DNA of 11,217 nt from a bacterium. Its GTDB lineage: Bacteria; Latescibacterota; Latescibacteria; Latescibacterales; Latescibacteraceae. The position numbers and the translations under genes are program-made. The stretch lies in contig JAJFUH010000141.1 of assembly GCA_021372535.1 (NCBI GenBank), positions 1 to 11,217 on the forward strand, read 5' to 3'. The stretch's first letter is position 1. Each line of letters opens with the position of its first letter. The notes under the pieces are model-generated. The model saw only the letters and a list, made by a program, of their open reading frames with translations. It did not search any database and was not told where the DNA came from. Positions 1-6,632 of this stretch are shown in pieces.

Positions 1-966
1 CTTCAGGGTGAAAAGATCAATTTTTCCGAGATGAAAAAGCGTCTCTATGTCCAGGCAAGCGAAGTTTTTTCGACATACACCCATATCGATAATCATGATT
101 TTGTCGTGATTCACGATCCTCAGCCGCTGCCGCTCATAAAATTCTACCGTAAACGCCAGCCATGGATATGGCGCTGCCACATAGACCTTTCATCGCCGGA
201 TAAAGAGCTGTGGGAATACCTCAAACGGTTCATACTTAACTACGACATTGTGATTGTATCCAGCGAAAAGTATGAAAGCAGGGACCTGCCTGTGGATTAC
301 AGGATCATCCAGCCGGCCATCAATCCGCTGACCCATAAAAACAAGGAAATCAATGGACAGGTCATTTCGAAGTATCTCAAGAAGTATGGGGTCAAAACCG
401 ATAAGCCGATTATTACCCAGATTTCGAGGTTTGACAAGTGGAAAGACCCGCTCGGTGTACTGGAAGTCTTTAAAATCGCCCGGGAAAAAGCGGACTGCCG
501 GCTTGTTCTGTGCGGAAATATGGCAACGGACGATCCCGAAGGATGGGAAATTTTCGAAAAAGTCAAACAGCGCGCCAAACCGCTTATCGATAAAGGCGAT
601 GTCGTTCTCATCACTGTCGAGAGCAATATCCTTGTCAATGTCCTCCAGCGTTCCGCCGCAGTGGTAATCCAGAAATCACTCCGCGAGGGATTCGGTCTCA
701 CTGTCACCGAAGCGCTCTGGAAGGAACGGGCGGTTGTGGCATCGAATGTCGGCGGGATACCGCTTCAGATTCAGGACAGCGAAAACGGGTTCCTTCTCGA
801 TCCCGACGATAACACGGGTTTTGCCGAACGAATCGTCGAGCTCCTCAAACATCCCTCGCTCGGTAAAGAGATGGGGCAAAAAGGGAAGGAGACGGTCAGG
901 CAGCAGTTCCTCATGACCCGGGTTCTTTCTGATTATCTGGACTTGTTCAACGATATAATCGCATGA
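1..966 (+). CDS. TreT-like trehalose synthase / GT4 glycosyltransferase (5' partial)
   Basis: This is the C-terminal three quarters of a retaining GT-B glycosyltransferase (GT4 family) that most resembles the nucleotide-sugar-dependent trehalose synthase TreT, which joins NDP-glucose and glucose to make trehalose in the cytoplasm. The reading frame is open from base 1, reading LQGEKINFSE before the first ATG at 31. That ATG is therefore probably internal, and the true start lies upstream of the window. Visible motifs are HDPQPLPLI (112-138), SRFDKWKDP starting near 424, a CGNMATDDPEGWE block near 511-549 that is characteristic of TreT-like proteins, and the donor-binding E-x7-E motif EGFGLTVTE (685-711), followed by NVGGIPLQI. 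TreT proteins are roughly 400 residues, so perhaps 80-100 residues are missing. The next gene starts 125 bases downstream and encodes an osmotic-release channel, which fits an osmoprotectant role. Other GT4 sugar transferases cannot be excluded, so the substrate is inferred. Confidence 0.82.
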   Translation, partial: LQGEKINFSEMKKRLYVQASEVFSTYTHIDNHDFVVIHDPQPLPLIKFYRKRQPWIWRCHIDLSSPDKELWEYLKRFILNYDIVIVSSEKYESRDLPVDYRIIQPAINPLTHKNKEINGQVISKYLKKYGVKTDKPIITQISRFDKWKDPLGVLEVFKIAREKADCRLVLCGNMATDDPEGWEIFEKVKQRAKPLIDKGDVVLITVESNILVNVLQRSAAVVIQKSLREGFGLTVTEALWKERAVVASNVGGIPLQIQDSENGFLLDPDDNTGFAERIVELLKHPSLGKEMGQKGKETVRQQFLMTRVLSDYLDLFNDIIA

Positions 967-1001
967 AACTCAGGCATATTTCACCGCCCTCTATATCGGA
1001 T

Positions 1002-1017
1002 CATAAAAATTTTTATG
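1002..1017. repeat. 16-bp perfect AT-rich palindrome
   Basis: CATAAAAATTTTTATG is a perfect palindrome in the gap between the glycosyltransferase and the channel gene. No T-run follows it, so it is not a convincing intrinsic terminator. It could be a protein-binding dyad upstream of the channel gene or simply chance in AT-rich spacer DNA. Confidence 0.3.
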
Positions 1018-1091
1018 GTGACAGCGGGGCTTTTCACACTATTTTAAAACAATTGCCGCTCCGAACATGAACATGATGTAATCGAGGACAT

Positions 1092-2036
1092 ATGGAAAGC
1101 CTGAGTGAACTGCTGAAGCAATCTGCCGGCATGAAGTCCCATATGGGGCATCTCGTTTATACGGTATTCATAATTCTTGCCCTGTGGCTCATCCGTAAAA
1201 TCCTCGTGCGAATCATCATGGGCCAGTCCGACGACGCCCACACCCGCTATATCTGGCAGAAAGGGTTAACCTACGGCGTCACCTTTTTAGGCCTGTTTTT
1301 AATCGCGCGTATCTGGTTCAGCGGACTGGCGAAACTCGATACTTTTCTCGGTCTCCTGTCAGCCGGTCTCGCCATTGCCATGAAGGATGTCATCACGAAT
1401 GTCATCGGGTGGTTTTTCATCATGTGGGTGCGGCCGCTCGAAGTGGGCGACCGGGTGCAGATAGGCGCATATTCCGGTGATGTGGTCGACAAGAGTATAT
1501 TTCACATTACGCTCATGGAAATCGGTAACTGGGTGGATGCCGACCAGAGCACCGGGAGAATCATCAGCATACCGAATTCTTTCCTGTTCACCATGCCCCT
1601 CGCAAATTTCAGCAAGGGTTTCCATTTTATCTGGAACGAAATCCCTGTGCTTGTAACCTTTGAAAGCAACTGGGAGAAGGCAAAGGAGATACTGCTCAGC
1701 ATCGCACTCAGACATTCGGCGCATCTCTCCTCGGAAGCCGAAAAAAAGGTCAAGGAAGCGAGCAAGCGTTTTTTCATACACTATTCCAAGTTGACCCCGA
1801 TCGTCTATACCAATGTGAAAGACTGCGGAATACTGCTCACAATCCGGTATCTCTGCGAACCCAGAATGCGCCGTGGTACACAGGAAGGAATCTGGGAGGA
1901 TATCCTCGCTGCTTTTGCGAAATGCGACGACATCGATTTCGCCTATCCCACCACCAGATTCTACGATAATATCCGTGAGGGAAAACCGGGGAAAGAACCC
2001 TCCGCCCAAACCGGCGCATCTCCCGACTCAGCGTAA
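1092..2036 (+). CDS. MscS-family mechanosensitive ion channel
   Basis: This inner-membrane channel of the small-conductance MscS family opens under membrane tension to release solutes after a hypo-osmotic drop. The 314-residue protein is close in length to E. coli MscS. Hydrophobic helices lie at about residues 21-39 and 59-76, with a glycine/alanine-rich pore helix at about 83-113 (FLGLLSAGLAIAMKD). The family's beta-domain signature RPLEVGDRVQI follows at 113-123. The cytoplasmic part contains ISIPNSFLF (158-166) and ends in the TTRFYDN segment usual for the family, followed by a polar tail. The start ATG at 1092 is preceded by GAGGA at 1084-1088. It lies downstream of a TreT-like gene, and co-transcription is possible but the 125-base gap leaves this open. 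The family call is firm. Ion preference and gating threshold cannot be read from the sequence. Confidence 0.93.
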   Translation: MESLSELLKQSAGMKSHMGHLVYTVFIILALWLIRKILVRIIMGQSDDAHTRYIWQKGLTYGVTFLGLFLIARIWFSGLAKLDTFLGLLSAGLAIAMKDVITNVIGWFFIMWVRPLEVGDRVQIGAYSGDVVDKSIFHITLMEIGNWVDADQSTGRIISIPNSFLFTMPLANFSKGFHFIWNEIPVLVTFESNWEKAKEILLSIALRHSAHLSSEAEKKVKEASKRFFIHYSKLTPIVYTNVKDCGILLTIRYLCEPRMRRGTQEGIWEDILAAFAKCDDIDFAYPTTRFYDNIREGKPGKEPSAQTGASPDSA

Positions 2037-2132
2037 AACGGAAACGGCCTGATTTCTATACATGCGAGGGGAAATTATCCGATACTGAACTGCAATCAAA
2101 AACGAATAACAGCATTTGCTATACGATTTTTG

Positions 2133-2150
2133 TTCCCGATTTATCGGGGA
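2133..2150. repeat. short hairpin downstream of the channel gene
   Basis: TTCCCGATTTATCGGGGA forms a 6-bp perfect stem (CCCGAT/ATCGGG) with a very small loop, extended by a T-G and a T-A pair. It sits about 100 bases after the channel stop. There is no T-run directly after it, so termination is doubtful. Similar CCCGATTTATCGGG strings occur as dispersed intergenic repeats in some environmental genomes (recollection, not checked). Confidence 0.3.
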
Positions 2151-2323
2151 TCGACCTACGGATAAGCTCTTAGTCTGAATGAATTTAATGAATCGTAAAA
2201 TATTCTTCTTAAATTGTGTTTTTTTTGTCAAGATGCGAGTTATCGAAGGAACCTATGTGAAAAACGGTGCTACGAGTTGATCATTAACAGCTTATATCCA
2301 ATAGTATCAAGAAGGAGGAAGTG

Positions 2324-2653
2324 ATGACAGTTTCGAAAAAAACGCTGTGCATGGTATCGATCATGACCGCGGTACTGTTTGTCTTCGCGTACGGCTGTGC
2401 GACAGTCGGCCATGATTTTTCCGCCGATGCCGTTTCAAAAATCGTCATAGGAAAAACGACAAGGGAGGATATCGGCAGCCTCTTCGGGCCGCCGTGGAGG
2501 ACAGGCATCGAGGACGGTAAAAAAACATGGACGTACGGGTATTACAAGTATCGCCTGTTCGGCACATCGACGACACGCGATCTCGTTGTCAGATTCGATT
2601 CAAAGGGCGTTGTTACATCGTATACGTTCAACACGACGGATATGATCGAATGA
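2324..2653 (+). CDS. small SmpA/OmlA (BamE)-like lipoprotein
   Basis: This is a predicted envelope lipoprotein of 109 residues with a BamE/SmpA-OmlA-type fold. A lysine-containing N-terminus is followed by a hydrophobic stretch (about residues 8-23) and then Gly-Cys (C25), the probable lipidation site. The lipobox (AYGC) is imperfect. The mature domain shows the family pattern VSKIVIGKTTREDIGSLFGPP, then a W-Y/GYY strand, then LVVRFDSKGVVTSYTF near the C-terminus. In BamE this fold stabilises the outer-membrane beta-barrel assembly complex. Many stand-alone relatives have no known role, so I do not call this one bamE. AAGGAGG at 2312-2318 decides the start: the ATG at 2324 has a 5-base spacing, whereas an adjacent GTG at 2321 would be only 2 bases away. 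The gene has no obvious operon partner, with gaps of about 290 bases before and 140 after. Confidence 0.72.
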   Translation: MTVSKKTLCMVSIMTAVLFVFAYGCATVGHDFSADAVSKIVIGKTTREDIGSLFGPPWRTGIEDGKKTWTYGYYKYRLFGTSTTRDLVVRFDSKGVVTSYTFNTTDMIE

Positions 2654-2794
2654 CGAAAGATACCGTGTACATTTTTATGGAACCGTTTTACCTCTGACAT
2701 GTTTTATGTAATAGAGACGTGATTATTATCCGTAAAAGATCATAGCTTTTACCGACGGCATGTCGGAACATCGGATTTTCATCAGGGGGAGCGT

Positions 2795-3757
2795 ATGAAA
2801 CAGTATGTCAATAACCGCAGGGACTTTCTCAAAACGGCTTCAACGGGCGTTATCGGCGCGGGCATGGCATCGGGCCTCCTGTTATCTGTACCCGAAGCGT
2901 ACGGAGCACAGGAGAAAGTCAAAATCGCGGTTGTGCACAATGAAAAAGCCATCACAGCCCGTAACGAGTGCGATCCGAAACAATCTGCGCTCATGATTGA
3001 AAATGCGCTTCTCACCCTTACGGGTAAACAGAAACCCGCGGAAGCATGGGCGGCTCTCGGCGTCACCAAAGATGATGTGGTGGGAATCAAAGTGAACTGC
3101 AATGCGGCGGGATTCAATCTCTATGCACATCCGGAGCTCGTGTATGCGCTCTGCGACAGCCTCTCCGCTGTCGTACGGCCCAATAACATCATCATCTACG
3201 AGCGGTACACCGGGGAACTGACCCGCTCCGGCTACCGTGAGAACAAAGGTACGACCGGAGTCCGCTGCTTCGGCGCCGACCAGGGGGGCGGCTTCCACCC
3301 GAAAGAAGGGCTGACCCGTATTATCACCGACACCTGCACGAAACTCATCAATGTTCCCACACTCAAGGCCTTCGGAGGCGAATTCGTCGGGAGCCTCTGC
3401 CTTAAAAACCACATCGGATCGCTGCCTCCCGGCGAGATGTCACGGTGCCATGGGAACACGGACTTCCTCAACAATGTCAGTTCCCAGCCGAGCATAAAGA
3501 ACAAGACCGTACTGGCACTGTGCGACGGTCTCCGGGGGACCTATCGCCGGAGCGATCCCTGGTACTGGGGTGGTATAATCGCGAGCAGCGACCCGGTCGC
3601 TGTGGAGTATACAGCCCTCCAGATAGTCAATGAGAAGCTGAAGGTAGAAAAAGCATCCCCCAATGCACTGCCGTCCTACGTTAAAATGGCTGAAACCACC
3701 TACCAGCTCGGTACCTGCGATCCGGCGAAGATGGATGTTCAGCGAACGGAAATGTAA
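2795..3757 (+). CDS. Tat-exported DUF362 domain protein
   Basis: This 320-residue protein has a twin-arginine signal (NRRDFLK, R8-R9) followed by a glycine/alanine/leucine-rich hydrophobic stretch and a cleavage region around residues 35-38 (AYGAQ). It should therefore be exported folded across the inner membrane. The body matches DUF362 in pattern: VGIKVNCNAAG, a YERYTGE segment, LINVPTLKAF, SLCLKNHIGSLP, LALCDGLRGTY and a late SSDPVAVEYTALQIVNEK block. DUF362 function is not established. Tat export usually implies a folded or cofactor-bearing protein, but the CxxCxxC ferredoxin module that some DUF362 proteins carry is absent here. AGGGGGA lies just before the ATG at 2795. A small CCGAC-GGCAT-GTCGG hairpin at 2752-2766 sits in the leader and may be incidental. 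The gene ends in a strong terminator 8 bases after its stop. Confidence 0.85.
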   Translation: MKQYVNNRRDFLKTASTGVIGAGMASGLLLSVPEAYGAQEKVKIAVVHNEKAITARNECDPKQSALMIENALLTLTGKQKPAEAWAALGVTKDDVVGIKVNCNAAGFNLYAHPELVYALCDSLSAVVRPNNIIIYERYTGELTRSGYRENKGTTGVRCFGADQGGGFHPKEGLTRIITDTCTKLINVPTLKAFGGEFVGSLCLKNHIGSLPPGEMSRCHGNTDFLNNVSSQPSIKNKTVLALCDGLRGTYRRSDPWYWGGIIASSDPVAVEYTALQIVNEKLKVEKASPNALPSYVKMAETTYQLGTCDPAKMDVQRTEM

Positions 3758-3764
3758 TACCCTC

Positions 3765-3798
3765 ACCGGGCGGTCATCTGCGACTGCCCGGTTTTTTT
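3765..3798 (+). terminator. intrinsic terminator of the DUF362 gene
   Basis: An 11-bp stem pairs ACCGGGCGGTC (3765-3775) with GACTGCCCGGT (3782-3792), with one G-T pair and a 6-base loop. A run of seven T follows at 3792-3798. It lies between two convergent genes. Read from the minus strand there is no T-run after the stem, so it serves mainly the plus strand. Confidence 0.93.
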
Positions 3799-3813
3799 AT
3801 GTCCGCCGCGGAA

Positions 3814-5601
3814 TTACTTCATCACGGTCATCTTTGTAGTTTTCGTGTATTGTCCGATTTTAACCGTATAAAAGTATACTCCGGCTGAACAGCCCGAAGC
3901 GTCCCAGTCCACTGTATGGGTACCCGCATTCATGATTTCATGCGCCAGAACGGCTACTTTCTGTCCAGCGGCATTGTATACCTCGACAGAAACATCGCCC
4001 GCCGAGGGAATGGTAAATCCGATCGTTGTTGCCGGATTGAACGGATTCGGTGAATTCTGAAACACGGTAAAACCGGAAGGTTCGTTCTCATCGACCGCAT
4101 CGAAGTGGCTGATGATTCCTCTCATCGAATCGTGGGCGACGAAATACCATCCGAGAATATCCGATATTCCCGCGGCATTTTCGGTAACGTGGGTAGTATA
4201 GATGCCATCATATGCAGAACCGTAATCGATGATTTCCATGCCCCACTTCGAGAGGGGAGTTTCCTCCGCAAACGAATGATATCCCAGTCCGGTCCCATCG
4301 GGAGCATAGAGGCCGAACGATTCATTCGGATTGTCGAATACGGGGAAAAGCGCGAACAGGTTGTCATCGAGCGTGATGTTGTATTTATAGGGAGGAACAC
4401 CATGAATGTCGTTGCATATCCAGGGATTGAGGGCATTTTCCTCGAAATTCTTGTCACCGGTATAATCCCCGTTCTGGTTTGCCCAGATGATAATGTCTTT
4501 TTCCCAGGAAGGGTCGAGCATGAGGTTCATACAGGTGGAGGGAGCGTTCGTGACGAGCATCCCGTGTTTGAAGCAGAGGCTCGATGGGCCGCTGCCTTCC
4601 CTTCCGCCTGTCTGGTCCTGGCGGACGAAATCATACCAGTCCGCGAGGTTGATCCGTGTTTTCTCGGTACCGTTCGCGATGTCAATATAGATAAGCTCTG
4701 ATGTGGTGCTCGCAGGCAGTACATCGCCATTGACCGCAAAAAGGTACTGACCGCCATCGCTGATCAGGCCGGGATCGATCTGCCACTCTTTCGGCCATGA
4801 GCCAAAAAACCGGAATGTGCCGTTGTCGCCCCAGTCTGTCTGAAGTTCGGCGTTCGAGTTCGGTACCCATTTCCATTTTTTGACAACTTTTACCGTCGTG
4901 CTTTCCAGCGAACACTTGAAAAAATAGTTGTGGTTGTCGGGCTGAAACGCCAGACCGCCGTTATCGCACCATCCGATTGTGGCGCAGGTCTCGACAAGAT
5001 TCGGGTCGTCCGGGTCTCCGCCCACGATCCATTTCTGGTTGGAAAAGCTTTGCTCTTTATATAATCCATAAAAGTAGTTTTCCTTGTCGCCCCGGTAAAT
5101 AACCGGATTGGGCAGCGGATCGCCTTTTTCATCATGGGTGACAATGGTATTGCGCATATAGGTCCATATCCCGATCTGACTGGTCATCAATACCTTGGGC
5201 GAAAAATCATCGTATGCCCAGAGATAGTATGTATAGGTTCCGGGAGAAACCGCATTGCCGTCAGCGTCTTTCCCCCGCCAGGTTATGACATTTTTCCCGG
5301 GATTGAACAGACGGGGCTCGCCGACATAGATACAGGTATCGATGCGGTTGACATAGTGCCAGCCGAGATAGCCGTTCTGGATGCTGTTGATCGTTTTGCC
5401 CCTGTCACGTGTAAAAACGAGAAAAAGGACACATGCGGGTGTCCCGGTAATTGTCACCGGAATCTCGAGTGTTTTGCCGTCGAATTTATACGACACTATT
5501 TCGGGCGCGGAAAGCTGCAAGAGCGTCGGTGTAAAGGACGAAGCCCAAAGCAGCGAACCGGTCAGCATCAGGCCAAGACAGGATAACATAATTTTTCTCA
5601 T
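3814..5601 (-). CDS. secreted protein with FlgD-like / type IX sorting C-terminal domain
   Basis: This is an exported protein of 595 residues. The start at 5601 gives an N-terminal signal peptide (MRKIMLSCLGLMLTGSLLWASS) and has GGGAG eight bases upstream. An in-frame ATG at 5661 would add 20 residues before the signal, and it coincides with the predicted transcription start, so I reject it. Residues about 33-135 look like a FlgD-type Ig domain (VITWRGKDADGNAVSPGTYTYYLW, 105-128). The middle (about 150-500) is rich in Trp, Asp, Asn and Gly with repeated beta-strand patterns, perhaps a propeller or lectin-like fold, and I do not recognise it. The end (511-595) is the classic FlgD-like/T9SS type A sorting region: FTVFQNSPNPFNPATTIGFT, VSVEVYNAAGQKVAVL, THTVDWDASGCSAGVYFYTV and a basic KTTKMTVMK tail. 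Such domains route proteins through the type IX system to the cell surface in FCB bacteria. It is a monocistronic gene convergent with DUF362. The molecular function is unknown. Confidence 0.88.
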   Translation of the reverse strand: MRKIMLSCLGLMLTGSLLWASSFTPTLLQLSAPEIVSYKFDGKTLEIPVTITGTPACVLFLVFTRDRGKTINSIQNGYLGWHYVNRIDTCIYVGEPRLFNPGKNVITWRGKDADGNAVSPGTYTYYLWAYDDFSPKVLMTSQIGIWTYMRNTIVTHDEKGDPLPNPVIYRGDKENYFYGLYKEQSFSNQKWIVGGDPDDPNLVETCATIGWCDNGGLAFQPDNHNYFFKCSLESTTVKVVKKWKWVPNSNAELQTDWGDNGTFRFFGSWPKEWQIDPGLISDGGQYLFAVNGDVLPASTTSELIYIDIANGTEKTRINLADWYDFVRQDQTGGREGSGPSSLCFKHGMLVTNAPSTCMNLMLDPSWEKDIIIWANQNGDYTGDKNFEENALNPWICNDIHGVPPYKYNITLDDNLFALFPVFDNPNESFGLYAPDGTGLGYHSFAEETPLSKWGMEIIDYGSAYDGIYTTHVTENAAGISDILGWYFVAHDSMRGIISHFDAVDENEPSGFTVFQNSPNPFNPATTIGFTIPSAGDVSVEVYNAAGQKVAVLAHEIMNAGTHTVDWDASGCSAGVYFYTVKIGQYTKTTKMTVMK

Positions 5602-5667
5602 GATTCGTGCTCCCGTGGTTACTCCTGCCGGTTGTGCGGCAAGGGAGGGTATGGTTATCATAAAATA

Positions 5668-5696
5668 TGTATACGATATATATGCTTGTATGTCAA
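5668..5696 (-). promoter_or_regulatory. sigma70-type promoter of the T9SS-domain gene
   Basis: Read on the minus strand, TTGACA (5696-5691) and TATACA (5673-5668) are separated by exactly 17 bases. Transcription would start near 5661, giving a leader of about 60 bases before the ATG at 5601. This independently supports the shorter coding start. Confidence 0.75.
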
Positions 5697-5756
5697 GTTG
5701 AGATTATATGCACTGGCAACCACCATTTTTTCCGAACACCTGATAAGGCACTTGTT

Positions 5757-5802
5757 ACCACGGAGTTATCTGGAAATATTCATAAATAATTTCACCACGG
5801 AG
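5757..5802. repeat. paired ACCACGGAG motif (dispersed-repeat fragment)
   Basis: ACCACGGAG occurs at 5757-5765 and again at 5794-5802, where it continues as ACACGGAT. Strings of the type CACCACGGAGACACGG are common intergenic repeats in many environmental bacterial genomes (recollection, not searched). A related degenerate fragment, CGCGAAGACACGAATG, appears at about 10735-10750. The role is unknown. Confidence 0.4.
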
Positions 5803-5811
5803 ACACGGATA

Positions 5812-5835
5812 AGGTGTAATTCATGAATTACCCCT
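5812..5835. repeat. 24-bp near-perfect palindrome
   Basis: The core GTAATTCATGAATTAC (5816-5831) is a perfect 16-bp palindrome, and the flanks AGG/CCT extend it to 24 bp with one mismatched pair (5815/5832). It directly follows the CACGGAGACACGG fragment. It looks like part of a dispersed intergenic repeat rather than an operator, because it is over 260 bases from the nearest predicted promoter on the plus strand. Confidence 0.5.
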
Positions 5836-6100
5836 ACAGTGTTACTTCGGTCAGGTACGAAAACCAAATCCGCTAAAATCCGCGTTCCAAAATTTTATGA
5901 ACAGGTCGGCATAGATACCGGAATACGTTCGTCATGACCGTCAACCCGGACACGTTTCGGGATTTTCTTTCTCCTCCATGATATTTTTATCCATGACCTG
6001 TATATGTATAGCATATTGTGTAACAATATATACTATATGATGGCATATTCAAGATAGATGGTCTATTTATAATAATTTATTACAGGTAAAAAATATGCGC
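5836..6100. other. noncoding spacer between the T9SS-domain gene and umuD
   Basis: I see no gene here on either strand. It contains a weak hairpin (CCCGG/TCGGG, 5945-5961) followed by a T-rich ATTTTCTTT, which could be a fading terminator with no gene to serve. AT-rich DNA from about 5980 leads into the umuD promoter, and a dyad there is listed separately. No small RNA can be argued from sequence alone. Confidence 0.5.
6013..6029. promoter_or_regulatory. dyad ATATTGT-N3-ACAATAT upstream of umuDC
   Basis: ATATTGT (6013-6019) and ACAATAT (6023-6029) are perfect 7-bp inverted arms around GTA, the form of a dimeric regulator site. Next to it, 5998-6013 (CTGTATATGTATAGCA) matches the left half of the gammaproteobacterial LexA box CTGT-N8-ACAG but not the right half. 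Both lie about 70-100 bases upstream of the predicted -35, too far for simple promoter occlusion. A regulatory role is speculative. Confidence 0.35.
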
Positions 6101-6129
6101 TTGACACAGATAATTATTTATACTATGTT
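6101..6129 (+). promoter_or_regulatory. sigma70-type promoter of umuDC
   Basis: TTGACA (6101-6106) is followed after exactly 17 bases by TATGTT (6124-6129). Initiation near 6136 would leave a leader of about 48 bases before the umuD ATG at 6184. No canonical SOS box overlaps these hexamers, although LexA sites differ between phyla and a non-standard one could be present. Confidence 0.72.
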
Positions 6130-6183
6130 AATCATTACACTCTTATGGCGGCGATCTTCTCTTACATATCAGGATCAACGACT

Positions 6184-6615
6184 ATGGATGTTCATACTGG
6201 AATATTAGGCCCCCACGAGCAGCCGGCCGATGCGCCGTGCCCGCTGTTCATTGCGGCGGTTCCCGCGGGATTCCCCTCGCCTGCGGACGATTATATCGAG
6301 GGAAAACTGGATCTGAACAGCTACCTCGTGCAGCACCCGGCGGCAACCTTTTTCGTGCGGGCGGACGGTGATTCGATGATCGATGCCGGCATTCACCCCG
6401 GCGATATCCTCGTCGTGGACCGTGCGGTGCAGCCCGGCGACAACAGTGTGGTAATCGCGGCTGTCGAGGGGGAACTGACGGTGAAACGGCTGCGGAAATC
6501 CGGGGGGAAACTCATGCTCATGCCGGACAACGGCGACTACGGGCCGCTCCCTGTCAGCGAGGACATGAACTGCGAGTTATGGGGCGTCGTGACCGCGGTC
6601 ATACATGAATTATAA
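6184..6615 (+). CDS. umuD: UmuD, self-cleaving subunit of DNA polymerase V
   Basis: This S24-family LexA-like protease subunit is cleaved on a RecA filament to UmuD', which then joins UmuC as polymerase V. With the start at 6184 it is 143 residues, close to E. coli UmuD (139). The cleavage site is Ala28-Gly29 in [13 protein letters not shown] (E. coli has Cys-Gly; Ala-Gly is the LexA form). The catalytic serine is S64 in [11 protein letters not shown] and the lysine is K101 in ELTVKRL. Spacing from cleavage site to Ser to Lys equals that of E. coli UmuD. Other family blocks are [13 protein letters not shown] and [13 protein letters not shown] at the end. The ATG at 6184 has AGGA nine bases upstream. 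An in-frame ATG at 6145 lies only about 9 bases from the predicted transcript start and lacks a ribosome site, so it is rejected. umuC follows after 17 bases, and the two form one operon. Confidence 0.95.
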   Translation: MDVHTGILGPHEQPADAPCPLFIAAVPAGFPSPADDYIEGKLDLNSYLVQHPAATFFVRADGDSMIDAGIHPGDILVVDRAVQPGDNSVVIAAVEGELTVKRLRKSGGKLMLMPDNGDYGPLPVSEDMNCELWGVVTAVIHEL

Positions 6616-6632
6616 GGTGTGAGGAAGCCGGT

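Noticed and set aside
2321-2323. GTG start for the BamE-like lipoprotein
   Set aside because: It is only 2 bases after AAGGAGG; the ATG immediately following has a normal 5-base spacing.
4105-4701. A 198-codon open frame on the plus strand
   Set aside because: It lies wholly antisense to the T9SS-domain gene, has no family features, and has no convincing ribosome site.
5602-5661. N-terminal extension of the T9SS-domain protein to an ATG at 5661
   Set aside because: The extension would bury the signal peptide 20 residues in, and 5661 coincides with the predicted transcription start. The ATG at 5601 has GGGAG at proper spacing.
6145-6183. N-terminal extension of UmuD to an ATG at 6145
   Set aside because: There is no ribosome site upstream, and it is only about 9 bases from the predicted transcript start. 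The start at 6184 gives the usual UmuD length.
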